Origin: Lachnospiraceae bacterium
GTDB lineage: Bacteria > Bacillota > Clostridia > Lachnospirales > Lachnospiraceae
Direction: 5' to 3'
Assembly (NCBI GenBank): GCA_022791575.1
Contig: JAAVZI010000009.1
Coordinates: 88,885-152,884 of the forward strand
DNA length: 64,000 nucleotides
In this document: piece after piece, positions 37,028-46,918 of the stretch
How the letters are laid out: each line of letters opens with the position of its first letter
How positions within the stretch are numbered: the first letter of the stretch is position 1
Notes under the pieces: model-generated
Told to the model about the DNA's origin: nothing
The model's input: the letters and a program-made list of their open reading frames with translations, nothing else
Database searches by the model: none
Translations under genes and position numbers: made by a program

Positions 37028-37876
37028 GTGAAAGTATTGGTGACAGGTGTAAAGGGCCAGCTGGGTCATGATATTATGCTCAGCCTGGCTAAGAGAGAGA
37101 TAGAAGCAGTAGGTGCAGATCTGGAGGAATTTGATATTACGGATCTGGACCAGACAAGGGCTTTTATTACGAAAGAAGCGCCGGACGTGGTCGTGCACTG
37201 TTCGGCTTATACGGCTGTGGACAAGGCAGAGGAGAATAAGGAGCTGTGTCATAATGTCAACGCTATTGGTCCGAGAAATATCGCTGCGGTCTGTAAGGAA
37301 ATAAATGCAGTTATGATGTATTTCAGTACCGATTATGTATTTCCTGGTAAAGGAGAGTGTTTCTACGAGCCAGAGGATGAGACAGGGCCAACCAGCCAGT
37401 ATGGCTTAACCAAGTTAGAGGGCGAACAGGCTGTGCAGGAATTGCTGGAGAAATATTTTATTATCCGCATTTCTTGGGTATTTGGAATTAATGGCAATAA
37501 TTTTGTAAAGACTATGCTGCGGCTGGGAAAAGAACGAACAGAGGTGAATGTGGTCTGTGATGAGATCGGTTCTCCGACCTATACGGCTGACCTGGCAGAG
37601 CTGGTCTGCGACATGCTGGTGACGGATAAGTATGGGGTATATCATGCAACAAATGAAGGGGTTTGTTCCTGGGCTGATTTTACCAAGGAAATCTTTCGTA
37701 TTGCTGGCTATCACACAAAGGTAAATCCGATTACACAGGCGGAATATGGGGCAAAGGCAGTACGGCCGCTGAATTCCAGAATGTCAAAAGAAAAACTGGT
37801 AGAGAATGGATTTTATAAGCTGCCGTCCTGGCAGAATGCTTTGAATCGCTATATCAGGGAATATTTAGGAGAATAG
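37028..37876 (+). CDS. rmlD: dTDP-4-dehydrorhamnose reductase
   Basis: This 282-residue reductase makes dTDP-L-rhamnose in the last step. It has the N-terminal GVKGQLGHDI nucleotide site, CSAYTAVDKAEEN, FSTDYVFPG, the YGLTKLEGE active-site YxxxK and RISWVFG. GTG 37028 is used as start, set by AGGAGG 7 bases upstream. With rmlA, rmlC and rmlB the complete four-step pathway is encoded together, giving donor substrate for the RgpF-type proteins downstream. Confidence 0.95.
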   Translation: MKVLVTGVKGQLGHDIMLSLAKREIEAVGADLEEFDITDLDQTRAFITKEAPDVVVHCSAYTAVDKAEENKELCHNVNAIGPRNIAAVCKEINAVMMYFSTDYVFPGKGECFYEPEDETGPTSQYGLTKLEGEQAVQELLEKYFIIRISWVFGINGNNFVKTMLRLGKERTEVNVVCDEIGSPTYTADLAELVCDMLVTDKYGVYHATNEGVCSWADFTKEIFRIAGYHTKVNPITQAEYGAKAVRPLNSRMSKEKLVENGFYKLPSWQNALNRYIREYLGE

Positions 37877-37879
37877 AAT

Positions 37880-39871
37880 ATGCAAAAGTTGACCAAAAGT
37901 GAATGGAAAAAGCATATTGCAGTGCTTGCGGTCATTGTGATTGTATTTTTGCTCTTTGCCGGCAATATCTACCACAGGTTTATCGGCCAAGGAACGACTA
38001 TGAATATCAATACAGACCGCAGTTCCATTACCCGGCAGCTAAAAGAAGGTGAAAAGCTGGTACAGCCGTTTGAACCTGTCCATAAGAAGTTGTCAGAACT
38101 AAATGTTTATTTTGCCACTAATGGAAATTCCCAAAATGGAGAGGGAACCATTCACATGCAGCTGATTGATTATGATACCAAGGAGGTTTTGGCTGAATCA
38201 GATATTAATACGGCTGCCGTTTATGATCAGCAGCGTTATCAGTTTCAATTTTCATCGGTAGATGTGACGGACCGGCATCCGGCTCTGGTAATAGAAATGA
38301 AGGAACTTTCCAACCAGGCAACCATCGGTTTTTATTTATCTGGACAAACGAAGCAGGTTAAGGAAACATGTGTGCTTGATGAGGAGAATCTGGAGTATAG
38401 TCTGCTGATGGAGTATTCTTACAGAGAGTTTGGATATACAGAATGCTTAATCTTGTTTGCACTGGCTGCTATGTTGTTCATTCTGGTGGGAATTTATTTC
38501 TTTTTAGTGATCTGGAAACAGCAGCTTCATCGGGTTTACCTTGCAGCAGTCATATTGTTGGGAATTGTTTATATATTTCTGCTTCCTTCTCTGGTTGCTC
38601 CAGATGAAGGAACGCATATCTATAAGGCGATTGAGTTTTCCAATAGTCTGTTGGGGTATGATAATTCACCAGATCATTTTGAATTGAGAAATTGTGAGAA
38701 GAAAGGACTTGACCTGCATGCTCCAATGCTGGCGTTAAGCAAGGCCAGTTATGATGAATATTATTCTATGTTTTTGCATGGAGATGATTCAGATGAGCGG
38801 ACGGCAATTGAATATGAGACCTATGTGACGCCTCAATATCAGTATTTTCTGCCGGGAATTGGGATTACACTGGGACGGTTGCTGGGACTGAACGGACTAA
38901 AGACATTTGCTTTGGGTATGTTGTTTAATTTTATCTTTTATGTAGCGCTTACCTGGCTGGCGATTCGAATACTGCCATTTGGAAAAGCAGCAGCAGCGAT
39001 TATCTGCCTGCTGCCGATTTCCATACAGCAGGCTACGTCATATTCTTATGATTGTATGATTATAGCTACAGCAATTTTGTTTTTTGCAGCCTTTATGCAG
39101 CTGATGTATGATCGAGAGTGTACAAAATATACTTATATCATGTTTGCAGTTTCAGGAATGCTGTTTCTTCCTACCAAAGGTCTGGCTTATGTGCCGGCTG
39201 TAGTGCTTGCAGGTTATGCAGCGCTTTCAAGGCGGAAGACAGATCAAAAGGCTATGTGGAAATTATTTGGAATTATGGGGGTCATGCTGGTATTTACACT
39301 GGTGATTAAGCTGTTTTTTACCAATGGAAATGCAGAAGTTGTGAAATCGGCTTCTTCGGTGCCATTTGTAAAGTGGGCCCAGCAGCCGGGGTATTCTTTG
39401 AAAATGCTGTTGGAACATCCCTTAAAAACCATGGATATGATCTGGAATACGATATATCTGAAAGGGGAATTTATATTTACTTCAGCATTCGGCGGCAAGC
39501 TGGGCTGGGTAAATCTGGATGTCTCAATACTAGTAGTTTGTGTATATCTGATTACAGCTGTTCTGGCGGTGATGCCGACAGAGAAAAATATAGGCGTGCA
39601 GATGAAGGGAAGTACCAGGATTCTCTTATTGCTGGTGTTCTTTGCCTGTATAGCCTGTGTATTTGCAGGAATGTTGTTAAGCTGGACTACAATTTCTATG
39701 GATTATATTGAGGGAGTCCAGGGAAGATATTTTCTTCCGGTGATTTTGCTGGCACTTTTTGCGTTCCGAGGAAAGGGTGTAAGGATTACAGAATCACTGG
39801 AGAGAACCTGTCTGATGGCGGCTATTGTTGTCCAGCCATTTACTCTGGCAGGAATTCTGTATTCCATCTAG
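37880..39871 (+). CDS. DUF2142 polytopic membrane protein (GT-C-like)
   Basis: This 663-residue integral membrane protein has one N-terminal membrane segment (about 13-30), an extracytoplasmic beta-rich domain (about 40-165) and then about ten more segments. The loop SLVAPDEGTHIYKAIEF near residue 235 is the DUF2142 hallmark and resembles the acidic first-loop motif of lipid-linked GT-C glycosyltransferases. The family occurs in surface polysaccharide loci and probably adds a sugar from a polyprenyl-phosphate donor. It starts 3 bp after rmlD. Its extracytoplasmic domain resembles that of the phosphoglycerol transferase at 49785. Confidence 0.78.
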   Translation: MQKLTKSEWKKHIAVLAVIVIVFLLFAGNIYHRFIGQGTTMNINTDRSSITRQLKEGEKLVQPFEPVHKKLSELNVYFATNGNSQNGEGTIHMQLIDYDTKEVLAESDINTAAVYDQQRYQFQFSSVDVTDRHPALVIEMKELSNQATIGFYLSGQTKQVKETCVLDEENLEYSLLMEYSYREFGYTECLILFALAAMLFILVGIYFFLVIWKQQLHRVYLAAVILLGIVYIFLLPSLVAPDEGTHIYKAIEFSNSLLGYDNSPDHFELRNCEKKGLDLHAPMLALSKASYDEYYSMFLHGDDSDERTAIEYETYVTPQYQYFLPGIGITLGRLLGLNGLKTFALGMLFNFIFYVALTWLAIRILPFGKAAAAIICLLPISIQQATSYSYDCMIIATAILFFAAFMQLMYDRECTKYTYIMFAVSGMLFLPTKGLAYVPAVVLAGYAALSRRKTDQKAMWKLFGIMGVMLVFTLVIKLFFTNGNAEVVKSASSVPFVKWAQQPGYSLKMLLEHPLKTMDMIWNTIYLKGEFIFTSAFGGKLGWVNLDVSILVVCVYLITAVLAVMPTEKNIGVQMKGSTRILLLLVFFACIACVFAGMLLSWTTISMDYIEGVQGRYFLPVILLALFAFRGKGVRITESLERTCLMAAIVVQPFTLAGILYSI

Positions 39872-39933
39872 CATACGAATCACTTGTATGGTGTCTGAAA
39901 GAATTGAAAGTAAAACAACAGGAAGGATAGACT

Positions 39934-40767
39934 ATGAAGAAAGTATTAGTTACAGGAGCCAATGGATATATAGGAAGACATGTAGTCGGCAGGCTATTGG
40001 ATCTAGGCTGTGATGTATTGGCGGCGGATGTAAGGTTTGACGGCATTGACGAGCGTGCCAGAAGAATAGAAGCCTCATTGTTTTCTGGCGATAAAGATAT
40101 TTTTAAGCAGATGGGAGAGCCAGATGCATGTATTCATATGGCTTGGAGAAATGGATTTGTACACAATGCAGACAGCCATATTGAGGATCTTCCTCTGCAC
40201 TATCGTTTTATTGACGATATGATTGAGGGCGGTTTAAAGCAGATTGCAGTCATGGGGTCTATGCATGAAGTCGGTTATCATGAGGGCGCCATTGACGAGC
40301 ATACGCCAACCAATCCCTTGTCAAAATATGCGATTTCCAAAAATGCCTTAAGACAGCTGATAGAGCTGCGTACAAAGGATACGCCGGTTTGTTTTCAGTG
40401 GATACGTGGTTATTATATCTATGGGGATGACAGCAAGAGCAGTTCGATTTTCAGTAAGATTGTTCAGGCGGCTCAGGAAGGCAAGAAGGAGTTCCCATTT
40501 ACTATGGGAAAAAATCAGTATGATTTTATTCATGTGGATGAGATGGCAGATCAGATTGCAGCCATTGTGACTCAGACGGAAGTGGATGGAATTATTAACA
40601 GCTGTACAGGGAAGCCTATGACCCTAGCTGAGAAGATTGAGAGTTTTATTAAGGAAAATGGTTTTGATATTCAGCTCCAGTATGGGGCTTTTCCAGACAG
40701 GCCATATGATTCGCCAGGCGTCTGGGGAGATACGAAGAAGATAGACCGGATAATGACTGCCAGATAA
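39934..40767 (+). CDS. NAD-dependent epimerase/dehydratase family protein
   Basis: This 277-residue protein is an extended short-chain dehydrogenase/reductase. The nucleotide site TGANGYIGRHVVG is at the N-terminus and the catalytic YAISKNALRQ (YxxxK) near residue 130; YDFIHVDEMADQIAAI is the usual late segment. It is shorter than RmlB or GalE and likely makes or modifies a nucleotide sugar for this polysaccharide, but the substrate cannot be read. AGGAAGGA precedes the ATG. The ABC exporter follows within 16 bp. Confidence 0.82.
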   Translation: MKKVLVTGANGYIGRHVVGRLLDLGCDVLAADVRFDGIDERARRIEASLFSGDKDIFKQMGEPDACIHMAWRNGFVHNADSHIEDLPLHYRFIDDMIEGGLKQIAVMGSMHEVGYHEGAIDEHTPTNPLSKYAISKNALRQLIELRTKDTPVCFQWIRGYYIYGDDSKSSSIFSKIVQAAQEGKKEFPFTMGKNQYDFIHVDEMADQIAAIVTQTEVDGIINSCTGKPMTLAEKIESFIKENGFDIQLQYGAFPDRPYDSPGVWGDTKKIDRIMTAR

Positions 40768-40783
40768 GAAAGGAATGAATGGA

Positions 40784-41575
40784 ATGAACATTGCAGGGCT
40801 AAAAAGATACATGCCCTTATTAAAGGAATTAATAAGGAGAGATGTTAAGATTAAATACCGCCGTTCCTTTCTGGGCTTTCTATGGTCCGTGCTGAATCCG
40901 CTTGGTACCATGGTCATACTGACGATTGTATTTTCGACAGTATTTCGTCAGAGCATTGAGAATTTCTCAGTATATCTGATGTGCGGCCAGCTGATTTTTA
41001 ACTTTTTTAATGAAGCTACAAGTATGTCTATGTCGTCCATAGTGGGAAATGCCGGACTGATTACCAAAGTATATGTGCCTAAGTATTTCTTTCCGATTTC
41101 CAGAGTGTGTTCTAGTTTCGTGAATCTGCTGACCTCCTTTGTGGCGTTGGTGATTGTTATTGTCGTTACACGGACGCCAGTCAGCTGGACCGTGATTTTT
41201 GCAATTTTTCCGGTATTGTACGTACTGCTCTTTTCTATAGGGATTGGTATGGTTTTGTCAGCAGTGACCGTATCTTTTCGGGATATGATGCATTTATATG
41301 GAGTAGTGGTAACTGCTCTGATGTATCTGACGCCGATCTTTTATCCTATGGATATGCTGAAGAATGCAGATGTTTCCTATGCCAGATATGCATATGCCAT
41401 TGTAAGCGCCAATCCGATTACCAAATATGTGCAGATGCTGCGCTGTACGGTATTAGACCAGCAGATTCCATCCATACAGGATCATTTGGATTGTCTGCTT
41501 CCCTGTGTCATTGCATTGGTACTGGGCGCAGTGGTATTTAAGAAGCTGCAGGATAAATTTATACTAAGATTGTAA
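40784..41575 (+). CDS. Polysaccharide ABC exporter permease (Wzm/TagG type)
   Basis: This 263-residue ABC-2 type permease has the entry motif LIRRDVKIKYRRSFLGFLWSVLNPLGTMVILTIVF and six membrane segments. It exports lipid-linked polysaccharide across the membrane, as Wzm, TagG or RgpC do. ATG 40784 is preferred because AAAGGA lies 9 bases upstream, while ATG 40775 would directly touch that site. The ATPase gene follows 14 bp later. In streptococci the homologous pair exports rhamnose-glucose polysaccharide. Confidence 0.92.
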   Translation: MNIAGLKRYMPLLKELIRRDVKIKYRRSFLGFLWSVLNPLGTMVILTIVFSTVFRQSIENFSVYLMCGQLIFNFFNEATSMSMSSIVGNAGLITKVYVPKYFFPISRVCSSFVNLLTSFVALVIVIVVTRTPVSWTVIFAIFPVLYVLLFSIGIGMVLSAVTVSFRDMMHLYGVVVTALMYLTPIFYPMDMLKNADVSYARYAYAIVSANPITKYVQMLRCTVLDQQIPSIQDHLDCLLPCVIALVLGAVVFKKLQDKFILRL

Positions 41576-41589
41576 AATGAGGTAAAAGA

Positions 41590-42327
41590 ATGAACGAGCA
41601 GGATGTAATTGTTGAAGTAAATGACGTATCAATGATGTTCCGGTTATATAAAGAGAAAGTCAACGACCTGAAAAATTTTGTAATTAAGAAGATTAAAAGG
41701 GAGCTTTCCTATCATGAGTTTTATGCTCTAAAACATATTTCCTTCCAGGTACGAAGAGGGGAATCCTTTGGAATGGTAGGAGTGAACGGTTCAGGAAAAA
41801 GTACGCTGCTTAAGATTATTGCCGGCGTTATGAAGCCGACCGAGGGAAATGTCCAGATCCACGGGACCGTGGCACCGATGATTGAACTGGGAGCTGGATT
41901 TGATTTTGATTTGACTGCTAGGGAAAATGTATTTTTAAATGGGGCCATTCTGGGGTATGATAAACATATGCTGGAAGAAAAGTTTGATGAGATTATTCAG
42001 TTTGCAGAGCTGGAAAAGTTCGTAGATGTGCCGATTAAGAACTTTTCTTCTGGTATGATTACTCGGCTTGGTTTTTCTATAGCAACGATTGAGAAGCCGG
42101 ATATTCTGATTGTGGACGAGATTCTGGCAGTGGGAGATTTCCGTTTCCAGGAGAAGTGTGAGGAACGAATCAATTCCATGCTGGACTCAGGGACAACGCT
42201 TTTGCTGGTATCCCATAATATGGACCAGGTCAAGAGGCTCTGTAAAAACGGTATTTTATTATCCCATGGAGAGAATCTGGTCTGCGGGCCAATGGAAGAA
42301 GTATGTGAACAGTATGAGAACCTTTAG
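41590..42327 (+). CDS. Polysaccharide ABC exporter ATP-binding protein (Wzt/TagH type)
   Basis: This 245-residue ATPase has Walker A GVNGSGKST near residue 63, signature NFSSGMITRLGFS, Walker B ILIVDEILAVGD and the switch His of LVSHNMD. It powers the permease encoded just upstream. It lacks the C-terminal carbohydrate-binding domain seen in Wzt proteins of O8/O9a type, so substrate selection probably does not require a modified chain end. GAGG precedes the ATG. Confidence 0.94.
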   Translation: MNEQDVIVEVNDVSMMFRLYKEKVNDLKNFVIKKIKRELSYHEFYALKHISFQVRRGESFGMVGVNGSGKSTLLKIIAGVMKPTEGNVQIHGTVAPMIELGAGFDFDLTARENVFLNGAILGYDKHMLEEKFDEIIQFAELEKFVDVPIKNFSSGMITRLGFSIATIEKPDILIVDEILAVGDFRFQEKCEERINSMLDSGTTLLLVSHNMDQVKRLCKNGILLSHGENLVCGPMEEVCEQYENL

Positions 42328-42336
42328 GAGGTATCA

Positions 42337-43710
42337 ATGGGAATGAAGGAACCGCTTGTCAGTATCATAATGACCAATTATAATCATGAGGACTGCATAA
42401 GAGAAAGTGTGGAGGCCGTTTTAAACCAGACCTATTCGAATTTTCAGTTTATTATTGTAGATGATGGTTCTACGGATGATTCGGTAAAGATTCTGCAGAG
42501 TTTTACAGATGAAAGGATTGAACTGTATACACGTAAAGAGAATGTGCATATTAGTGCTGCTACGAATTATGCCATGCAGTTTGTAAAAGGTGAATATGCA
42601 GCGATTGCAGATAGTGATGACCTGTGGACACCAGATAAGCTTAAGAAGCAGGTAGAGTTCCTACAAAAGAATCCCCAATACGAGGCCTGCTTTACTTGGG
42701 TTGATATCATTGATGAGAATGGGAAAATCGTTAATGAGAAAGAAAAGGACGTTAGGGAGATCTTTAACTGCTCTACCGATACAAGAGAAGAGTGGCTGCG
42801 GTTTTTCTTTTTTATTGGAAATCGGACAGCAAATCCGACATCTATTGTGACTACAAAAGCTCTTAAGGAAATTGGAGAGCATAATCCAGCTTTTGTTCAG
42901 GGACATGATTTTGACTGGTGGGTAAGATTTACCAAGAAATATCAGTTCGCAGTGATCGAAGAGCCGCTGCTGAGATACCGAAGATATAGTTTGGGCGGAG
43001 GCAGCAATACCAGCGCCCGCAATGATGAGAATGATATCCGCTTTTATAATGAGTATATGCTGATTCGCAAGCATTTCTTTGAAGATATGGATCAGGAGAC
43101 CTTTATTGCTGCTTTTTCGGAACAGTTTCGCAATCCCAATTCCAGAACGGCGCTGGAACTGGAGTGTGAGAAAGCGTTTCTGATGTGTAAAGAATTCAAT
43201 GGTTCGTCGGTTTATTCTGCCTGTGGAATGGAACGTCTGGCCGGGCTTTTAGCAGATCGGGAGACGGCGGCTGTACTCAAAGAAACCTTTCATTTTGACC
43301 AAAAGGATTTCTATAAGATGAATGGTGTATCGATCTATATGGATAAGATCAGTCAGGGAAACCGTCAGGCAGCCAGACAGAAGCTGGAGATTGCCGAAGC
43401 AGAGATTGGGAACCTGAAGAAAACAGCTAGTGATCTGAATACTTTGCTGGAGGGTAAGAATCAGGAAACAGAGAGTCTGAATGAGCTGTTGGATGCGATG
43501 AAGCTGCAGTATGCAGATTTGGAACTGAAGCTGGAACAGCAGCGGCAACAGTTAGAGGAACGACAGCAGCAGCTGGAAGAGAAACAGCGGCAGCTGGAAG
43601 AACGGGATATTACAATAGAGACTATGCTAAACAGCTTAAGCTGGAAAGTTACTAAGCCCATGCGGAACGTAAAAAGAATGCTGAAAACTGGAGATAAGAA
43701 TGATGAGTAA
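42337..43710 (+). CDS. GT2 glycosyltransferase with C-terminal coiled coil
   Basis: This 457-residue protein has an N-terminal GT-A domain (about 5-215): VSIIMTNYNHEDCIRESVEAVLNQTY, VDDGSTDDS and the metal-binding ADSDDLW. Residues about 345-435 are a long coiled coil ending in Gln/Glu-rich heptads (QQLEERQQQLEEKQRQLEER). The C-terminal SWKVTKPMRNVKRML is a motif often seen at the end of rhamnan-locus transferases, perhaps a membrane-contact helix. Its sugar is unknown. The end overlaps the start of the next gene by 11 bases, and AGGAGG precedes its ATG. Confidence 0.88.
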   Translation: MGMKEPLVSIIMTNYNHEDCIRESVEAVLNQTYSNFQFIIVDDGSTDDSVKILQSFTDERIELYTRKENVHISAATNYAMQFVKGEYAAIADSDDLWTPDKLKKQVEFLQKNPQYEACFTWVDIIDENGKIVNEKEKDVREIFNCSTDTREEWLRFFFFIGNRTANPTSIVTTKALKEIGEHNPAFVQGHDFDWWVRFTKKYQFAVIEEPLLRYRRYSLGGGSNTSARNDENDIRFYNEYMLIRKHFFEDMDQETFIAAFSEQFRNPNSRTALELECEKAFLMCKEFNGSSVYSACGMERLAGLLADRETAAVLKETFHFDQKDFYKMNGVSIYMDKISQGNRQAARQKLEIAEAEIGNLKKTASDLNTLLEGKNQETESLNELLDAMKLQYADLELKLEQQRQQLEERQQQLEEKQRQLEERDITIETMLNSLSWKVTKPMRNVKRMLKTGDKNDE

Positions 43711-45613
43711 GGATATGAAACGAGTAATACTGTATTTTATGTTTGATAAGGATGGAATCGTAGATGATTATGTCATTTATATGCTGAACAGCCTTAAGAA
43801 GGTTTCAGAAGAGATTCTGGTAGTGTTTAACGGAACGATTGCAGATGAGGGAAGAAAGAAGATTGAGGATGCGGGGATTGCCCTGAAGGAACGGCCTAAT
43901 GAAGGATTTGACGTCTGGGCATATAAGTGCGGAATTGAACACTACGGATTTGAGAAGCTCTTACAGTATGATGAGCTGATTATGATGAATCATACGATTA
44001 TGGGGCCGGTCTATCCGATTGAGGAAATGTTTGATTCGATGGCAGAGCGGGACCTGGATTTCTGGGGTATTACCAAGTTTCATGAATATGCGGCCGGAGA
44101 TCCATTTGGAACGATTAGTTATGGTTATATACCGGAGCATATTCAGTCTCATTTTATAGCTGTAAGAAAAAGTCTGATGCAGTCGGAGGAATTTCAGGAA
44201 TATTGGCGGACTATGCCTATGATTCATAATTATATGGAAGCCATTGGTTACCATGAGGCGATTTTTACGAAGAAATTTGCGGATATGGGGTATACTTGGG
44301 ATGTATACAGTGAATTGCCGGATAATTATAGCCATAATCCGGTTCTGTGTGCGCCGAAGGAGCTTCTGGAGCAGACTCGCTGTCCCATCTTTAAACGCAG
44401 GTCCTTTATGCAGAATTACTCTAGTGTAATCAGCGAAACGTATGGTCAGCCGACGATGGAATTGTACCGCTTTTTGGAGGAACATACGGATTATGATACC
44501 GATTTGATCTGGGATAATATTCTTCGCCTGGAAAATCTGGCGATTATTAAGAAAAATATGCAGTTTAATTTTATTCTCCCGTCAGACTGGAGCCGGTCGG
44601 CGGATGAGATTGTGAAGAAGAGAAAGATTGCGTTAGTGATGCATATTTATTATGAGGATCAGATCGAACTCTGTCTTCATTATGCTAGATCGATGCCGGA
44701 AGAGACAGATGTGTATATTACAACGGATACGGATGCCAAGGCAGAGAAGATCCGTACAGCCTTTCAAGCCATGCCCTATGGGAAACTGGAAGTGCGTAAG
44801 AGGAATAATGTCGGTCGGGACTTAAGTACCTTAATCGTAGAATTTCGTCAGGAAATCAAACAGTATGATTATGTCTGCTATGCCCATGATAAAAAAGTCA
44901 AGCAGTTAGAGCCGCGTACGATTGGCAGTGGATTTGCTTATAAATGTCTGGAAAATGTTCTGGCCAGCCGGGATTTTGTGAACAATATATTGATTCTTTT
45001 TGAACAACATAAAAGACTTGGTATGATTGCACCACCGCCGCCAAACCATGGAGAATATTTCTTTATATTGGGACAGGAGTGGGGACAGAATTATCAGGTA
45101 ACAAAGAAGCTGGCGGAAAAACTGAAACTAAATGTTCCGATATCAGAGCAGTATGAGCCGGTGTCTGCTCTAGGAAGCATGTTCTGGTTCCGGCCCAAAG
45201 CGTTAAAGAAGCTTCTGGATTATCCCTGGACCTATGAAGAACTGCCGAAAGAGCCGGTGGCTGAGGATGGAACGATTCTGCATGCAGTAGAGAGAATACA
45301 TGGTTTTGCTGCTCAGTCTGAAGGGTATTATTCCGGCCACATCCTATGTGATAAATCAGCAGCGATTGAAATTACCAATCTAAGCTATATGGTACAGACC
45401 TTAAATGATACCCTGTTCAGCCATGGATGTGCGTCTGGCACGCTGTATGGAGTGAATCAGAACCTGTATCATTCCTTAGAGAACTTAAAGGAGCAGTCGA
45501 GGGTTCTGGAAGAACTGCATAATGAAGGAGTCGTTCATATGTTTTATCGTGGCAGCAAAAAGGCTGCTGGTAAAGTGAAATGTGGTGTAAAGAAAATTAT
45601 ACGCAGAAAATAG
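43700..45613 (+). CDS. Rhamnan synthesis protein F (RgpF family)
   Basis: This 637-residue protein matches RgpF, needed for rhamnose-glucose polysaccharide chain growth. The first half has YFMFDKDGIVDDYVIYMLNSLKK and a conserved NEGFDVWAYKCGIEHYG. The second half has the RgpF core KRNNVGRDLSTLIVEF, YDYVCYAHDKK, APPPPNHGEYF and LGSMFWFRPKAL. These proteins are proposed alpha-L-rhamnosyltransferases. The start overlaps the preceding gene; ATG 43700 or 43703 both fit GGAG. The complete dTDP-rhamnose pathway in the same locus supports the role. Confidence 0.88.
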   Translation: MMSKDMKRVILYFMFDKDGIVDDYVIYMLNSLKKVSEEILVVFNGTIADEGRKKIEDAGIALKERPNEGFDVWAYKCGIEHYGFEKLLQYDELIMMNHTIMGPVYPIEEMFDSMAERDLDFWGITKFHEYAAGDPFGTISYGYIPEHIQSHFIAVRKSLMQSEEFQEYWRTMPMIHNYMEAIGYHEAIFTKKFADMGYTWDVYSELPDNYSHNPVLCAPKELLEQTRCPIFKRRSFMQNYSSVISETYGQPTMELYRFLEEHTDYDTDLIWDNILRLENLAIIKKNMQFNFILPSDWSRSADEIVKKRKIALVMHIYYEDQIELCLHYARSMPEETDVYITTDTDAKAEKIRTAFQAMPYGKLEVRKRNNVGRDLSTLIVEFRQEIKQYDYVCYAHDKKVKQLEPRTIGSGFAYKCLENVLASRDFVNNILILFEQHKRLGMIAPPPPNHGEYFFILGQEWGQNYQVTKKLAEKLKLNVPISEQYEPVSALGSMFWFRPKALKKLLDYPWTYEELPKEPVAEDGTILHAVERIHGFAAQSEGYYSGHILCDKSAAIEITNLSYMVQTLNDTLFSHGCASGTLYGVNQNLYHSLENLKEQSRVLEELHNEGVVHMFYRGSKKAAGKVKCGVKKIIRRK

Positions 45614-45642
45614 AGCAATTGGAAGTGCGCGGATGCGCATGT

Positions 45643-45673
45643 ATAAAAGCGCTGTCGATGACAGCGCTTTTAT
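45643..45673. terminator. Bidirectional terminator between rgpF-like and acyltransferase genes
   Basis: ATAAAAGCGCTGTC (45643-45656) pairs perfectly with GACAGCGCTTTTAT (45660-45673) around a 3-base loop. Its arms supply T-runs in both directions, serving two convergent genes. Confidence 0.82.
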
Positions 45674-45692
45674 GATGTGTAGGAAAAAGCTT

Positions 45693-46757
45693 TTATGGCT
45701 GACTGATAGACGTTTCTGCTGAGACTGGCTTTGAACGTTTCAGTATCTTTTGAAACAACGGAAGTATAAATTGCTTGTTCACCTTGTTGGCAGCAATAGA
45801 AAGTACAATGGTCAGAGCGCCGCAGCTTATATACAGAATCAGAACATCGGTTGCATGATAAGACATTCCGACAAAGTGCCGCAGAAATGTAATCTGCAAT
45901 ACATGGTGAATGAGGAAGATCGGATAATTGTAGTTACTGATAAATTGGCTGATGCCTGTAATCACTGGATTCTTAACCGAGGAGAACAGATAGGCTAGAA
46001 CCAGGAAGGTGGATATACCGACCAGGTAAGTTCGGACTAACAGGTTCCATTCTCCAATATCATAAGCGATGGCGAAGAGCACCAGACAGGCGGCACTAGG
46101 TATCAGATGAAGCAAACGCACCTTTTTTATATATTTTACAAACAGCATACCGAACATAAATTCTGGAATTCTGGTTAATACAATGCATTCAACAGGAAAG
46201 GTTCCTTTATATAGAAAGCCGATTACCAGTGCTACAGCAAGAAATCCCAGATACGAAATGACAGGGAACTTTCTCACGCAGATCCGCAGAAGCGGGAACA
46301 GCGCATATAAAGCAATTATGACACCAAGAAACCATTCGCCGACCTGATAAAAGGTAGGAGTAATCCAACTCATGGTTCCATCTATGCCAATCAGGCTGTA
46401 AAGCAGTTTCCATTTGGGAATGCTGTGGTCATATCCCCGGTTTACATAAAAATTCAGTAAAAAGGAGAGAATAAATAAAAACCAAAATAGAGGATAAATT
46501 CCAAGGAATCGCTTTTTAAAATACGTTTTTAGTTCCAGCTTTTCATCATAGACATACATGAGAGAAGCACCGCTGATGATAAAGAACAAGGTTACACCAT
46601 AGGAACCCAGATACAGGCTGAGCAGGGAGTCGGGTAGAACCTTAAAGTCAAAGTTAATCCCCCAGTATTCCAGCGATCGGGTAAAATGGCAGGTAAATAC
46701 AAAAATAACGGCAAGAAATTTCATTACATCAAAGTATAGAATACGTTCTTTCTTCAT
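45693..46757 (-). CDS. Acyltransferase family 3 membrane protein
   Basis: This 354-residue protein has about ten membrane segments and the family start RILYFDVMKFLAVIFVFTCHFTRSLEYWG, whose His is the presumed catalytic residue. The YPIFLIHHVLQI helix near residue 280 is also typical of OafA-like O-acyltransferases, which add acetyl or other acyl groups to surface glycans. It alone is on the minus strand inside the polysaccharide locus, with its own promoter and terminator, so it can be expressed independently. AAAGGA lies about 10 bases before the ATG. Confidence 0.88.
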   Translation of the reverse strand: MKKERILYFDVMKFLAVIFVFTCHFTRSLEYWGINFDFKVLPDSLLSLYLGSYGVTLFFIISGASLMYVYDEKLELKTYFKKRFLGIYPLFWFLFILSFLLNFYVNRGYDHSIPKWKLLYSLIGIDGTMSWITPTFYQVGEWFLGVIIALYALFPLLRICVRKFPVISYLGFLAVALVIGFLYKGTFPVECIVLTRIPEFMFGMLFVKYIKKVRLLHLIPSAACLVLFAIAYDIGEWNLLVRTYLVGISTFLVLAYLFSSVKNPVITGISQFISNYNYPIFLIHHVLQITFLRHFVGMSYHATDVLILYISCGALTIVLSIAANKVNKQFILPLFQKILKRSKPVSAETSISQP

Positions 46758-46801
46758 ATTATATAGATCCTTTCTGAAAAATTGCTTAATAAACTTTTAA
46801 C

Positions 46802-46830
46802 ATCATAAAGGATTCAAAAAGAGATGTCAA
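46802..46830 (-). promoter_or_regulatory. Consensus promoter for the acyltransferase gene
   Basis: On the minus strand TTGACA (46830-46825) and TATGAT (46807-46802) are separated by 17 bases, 45 bases before the gene start at 46757. Confidence 0.72.
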
Positions 46831-46850
46831 TAGCAGTGTGAATTTTTCAG

Positions 46851-46879
46851 TTGCTATTTTATAACAGACAGTGTATAAT
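46851..46879 (+). promoter_or_regulatory. Promoter for the second half of the polysaccharide locus
   Basis: TTGCTA (46851-46856) and TATAAT (46874-46879) are separated by 17 bases, about 40 bases before the RgpF-HAD gene start. It faces away from the acyltransferase promoter, so the short gap holds a divergent promoter pair. Confidence 0.7.
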
Positions 46880-46918
46880 CAAGTATTGATAATTAAAATT
46901 AAAGGAGTCCGCAGATTT

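Noticed and set aside
43500..43620. Short tandem DNA repeat in the GT2 gene
   Set aside because: The repeated CAG/GAA-rich bases simply encode a Gln/Glu-rich coiled coil in frame.
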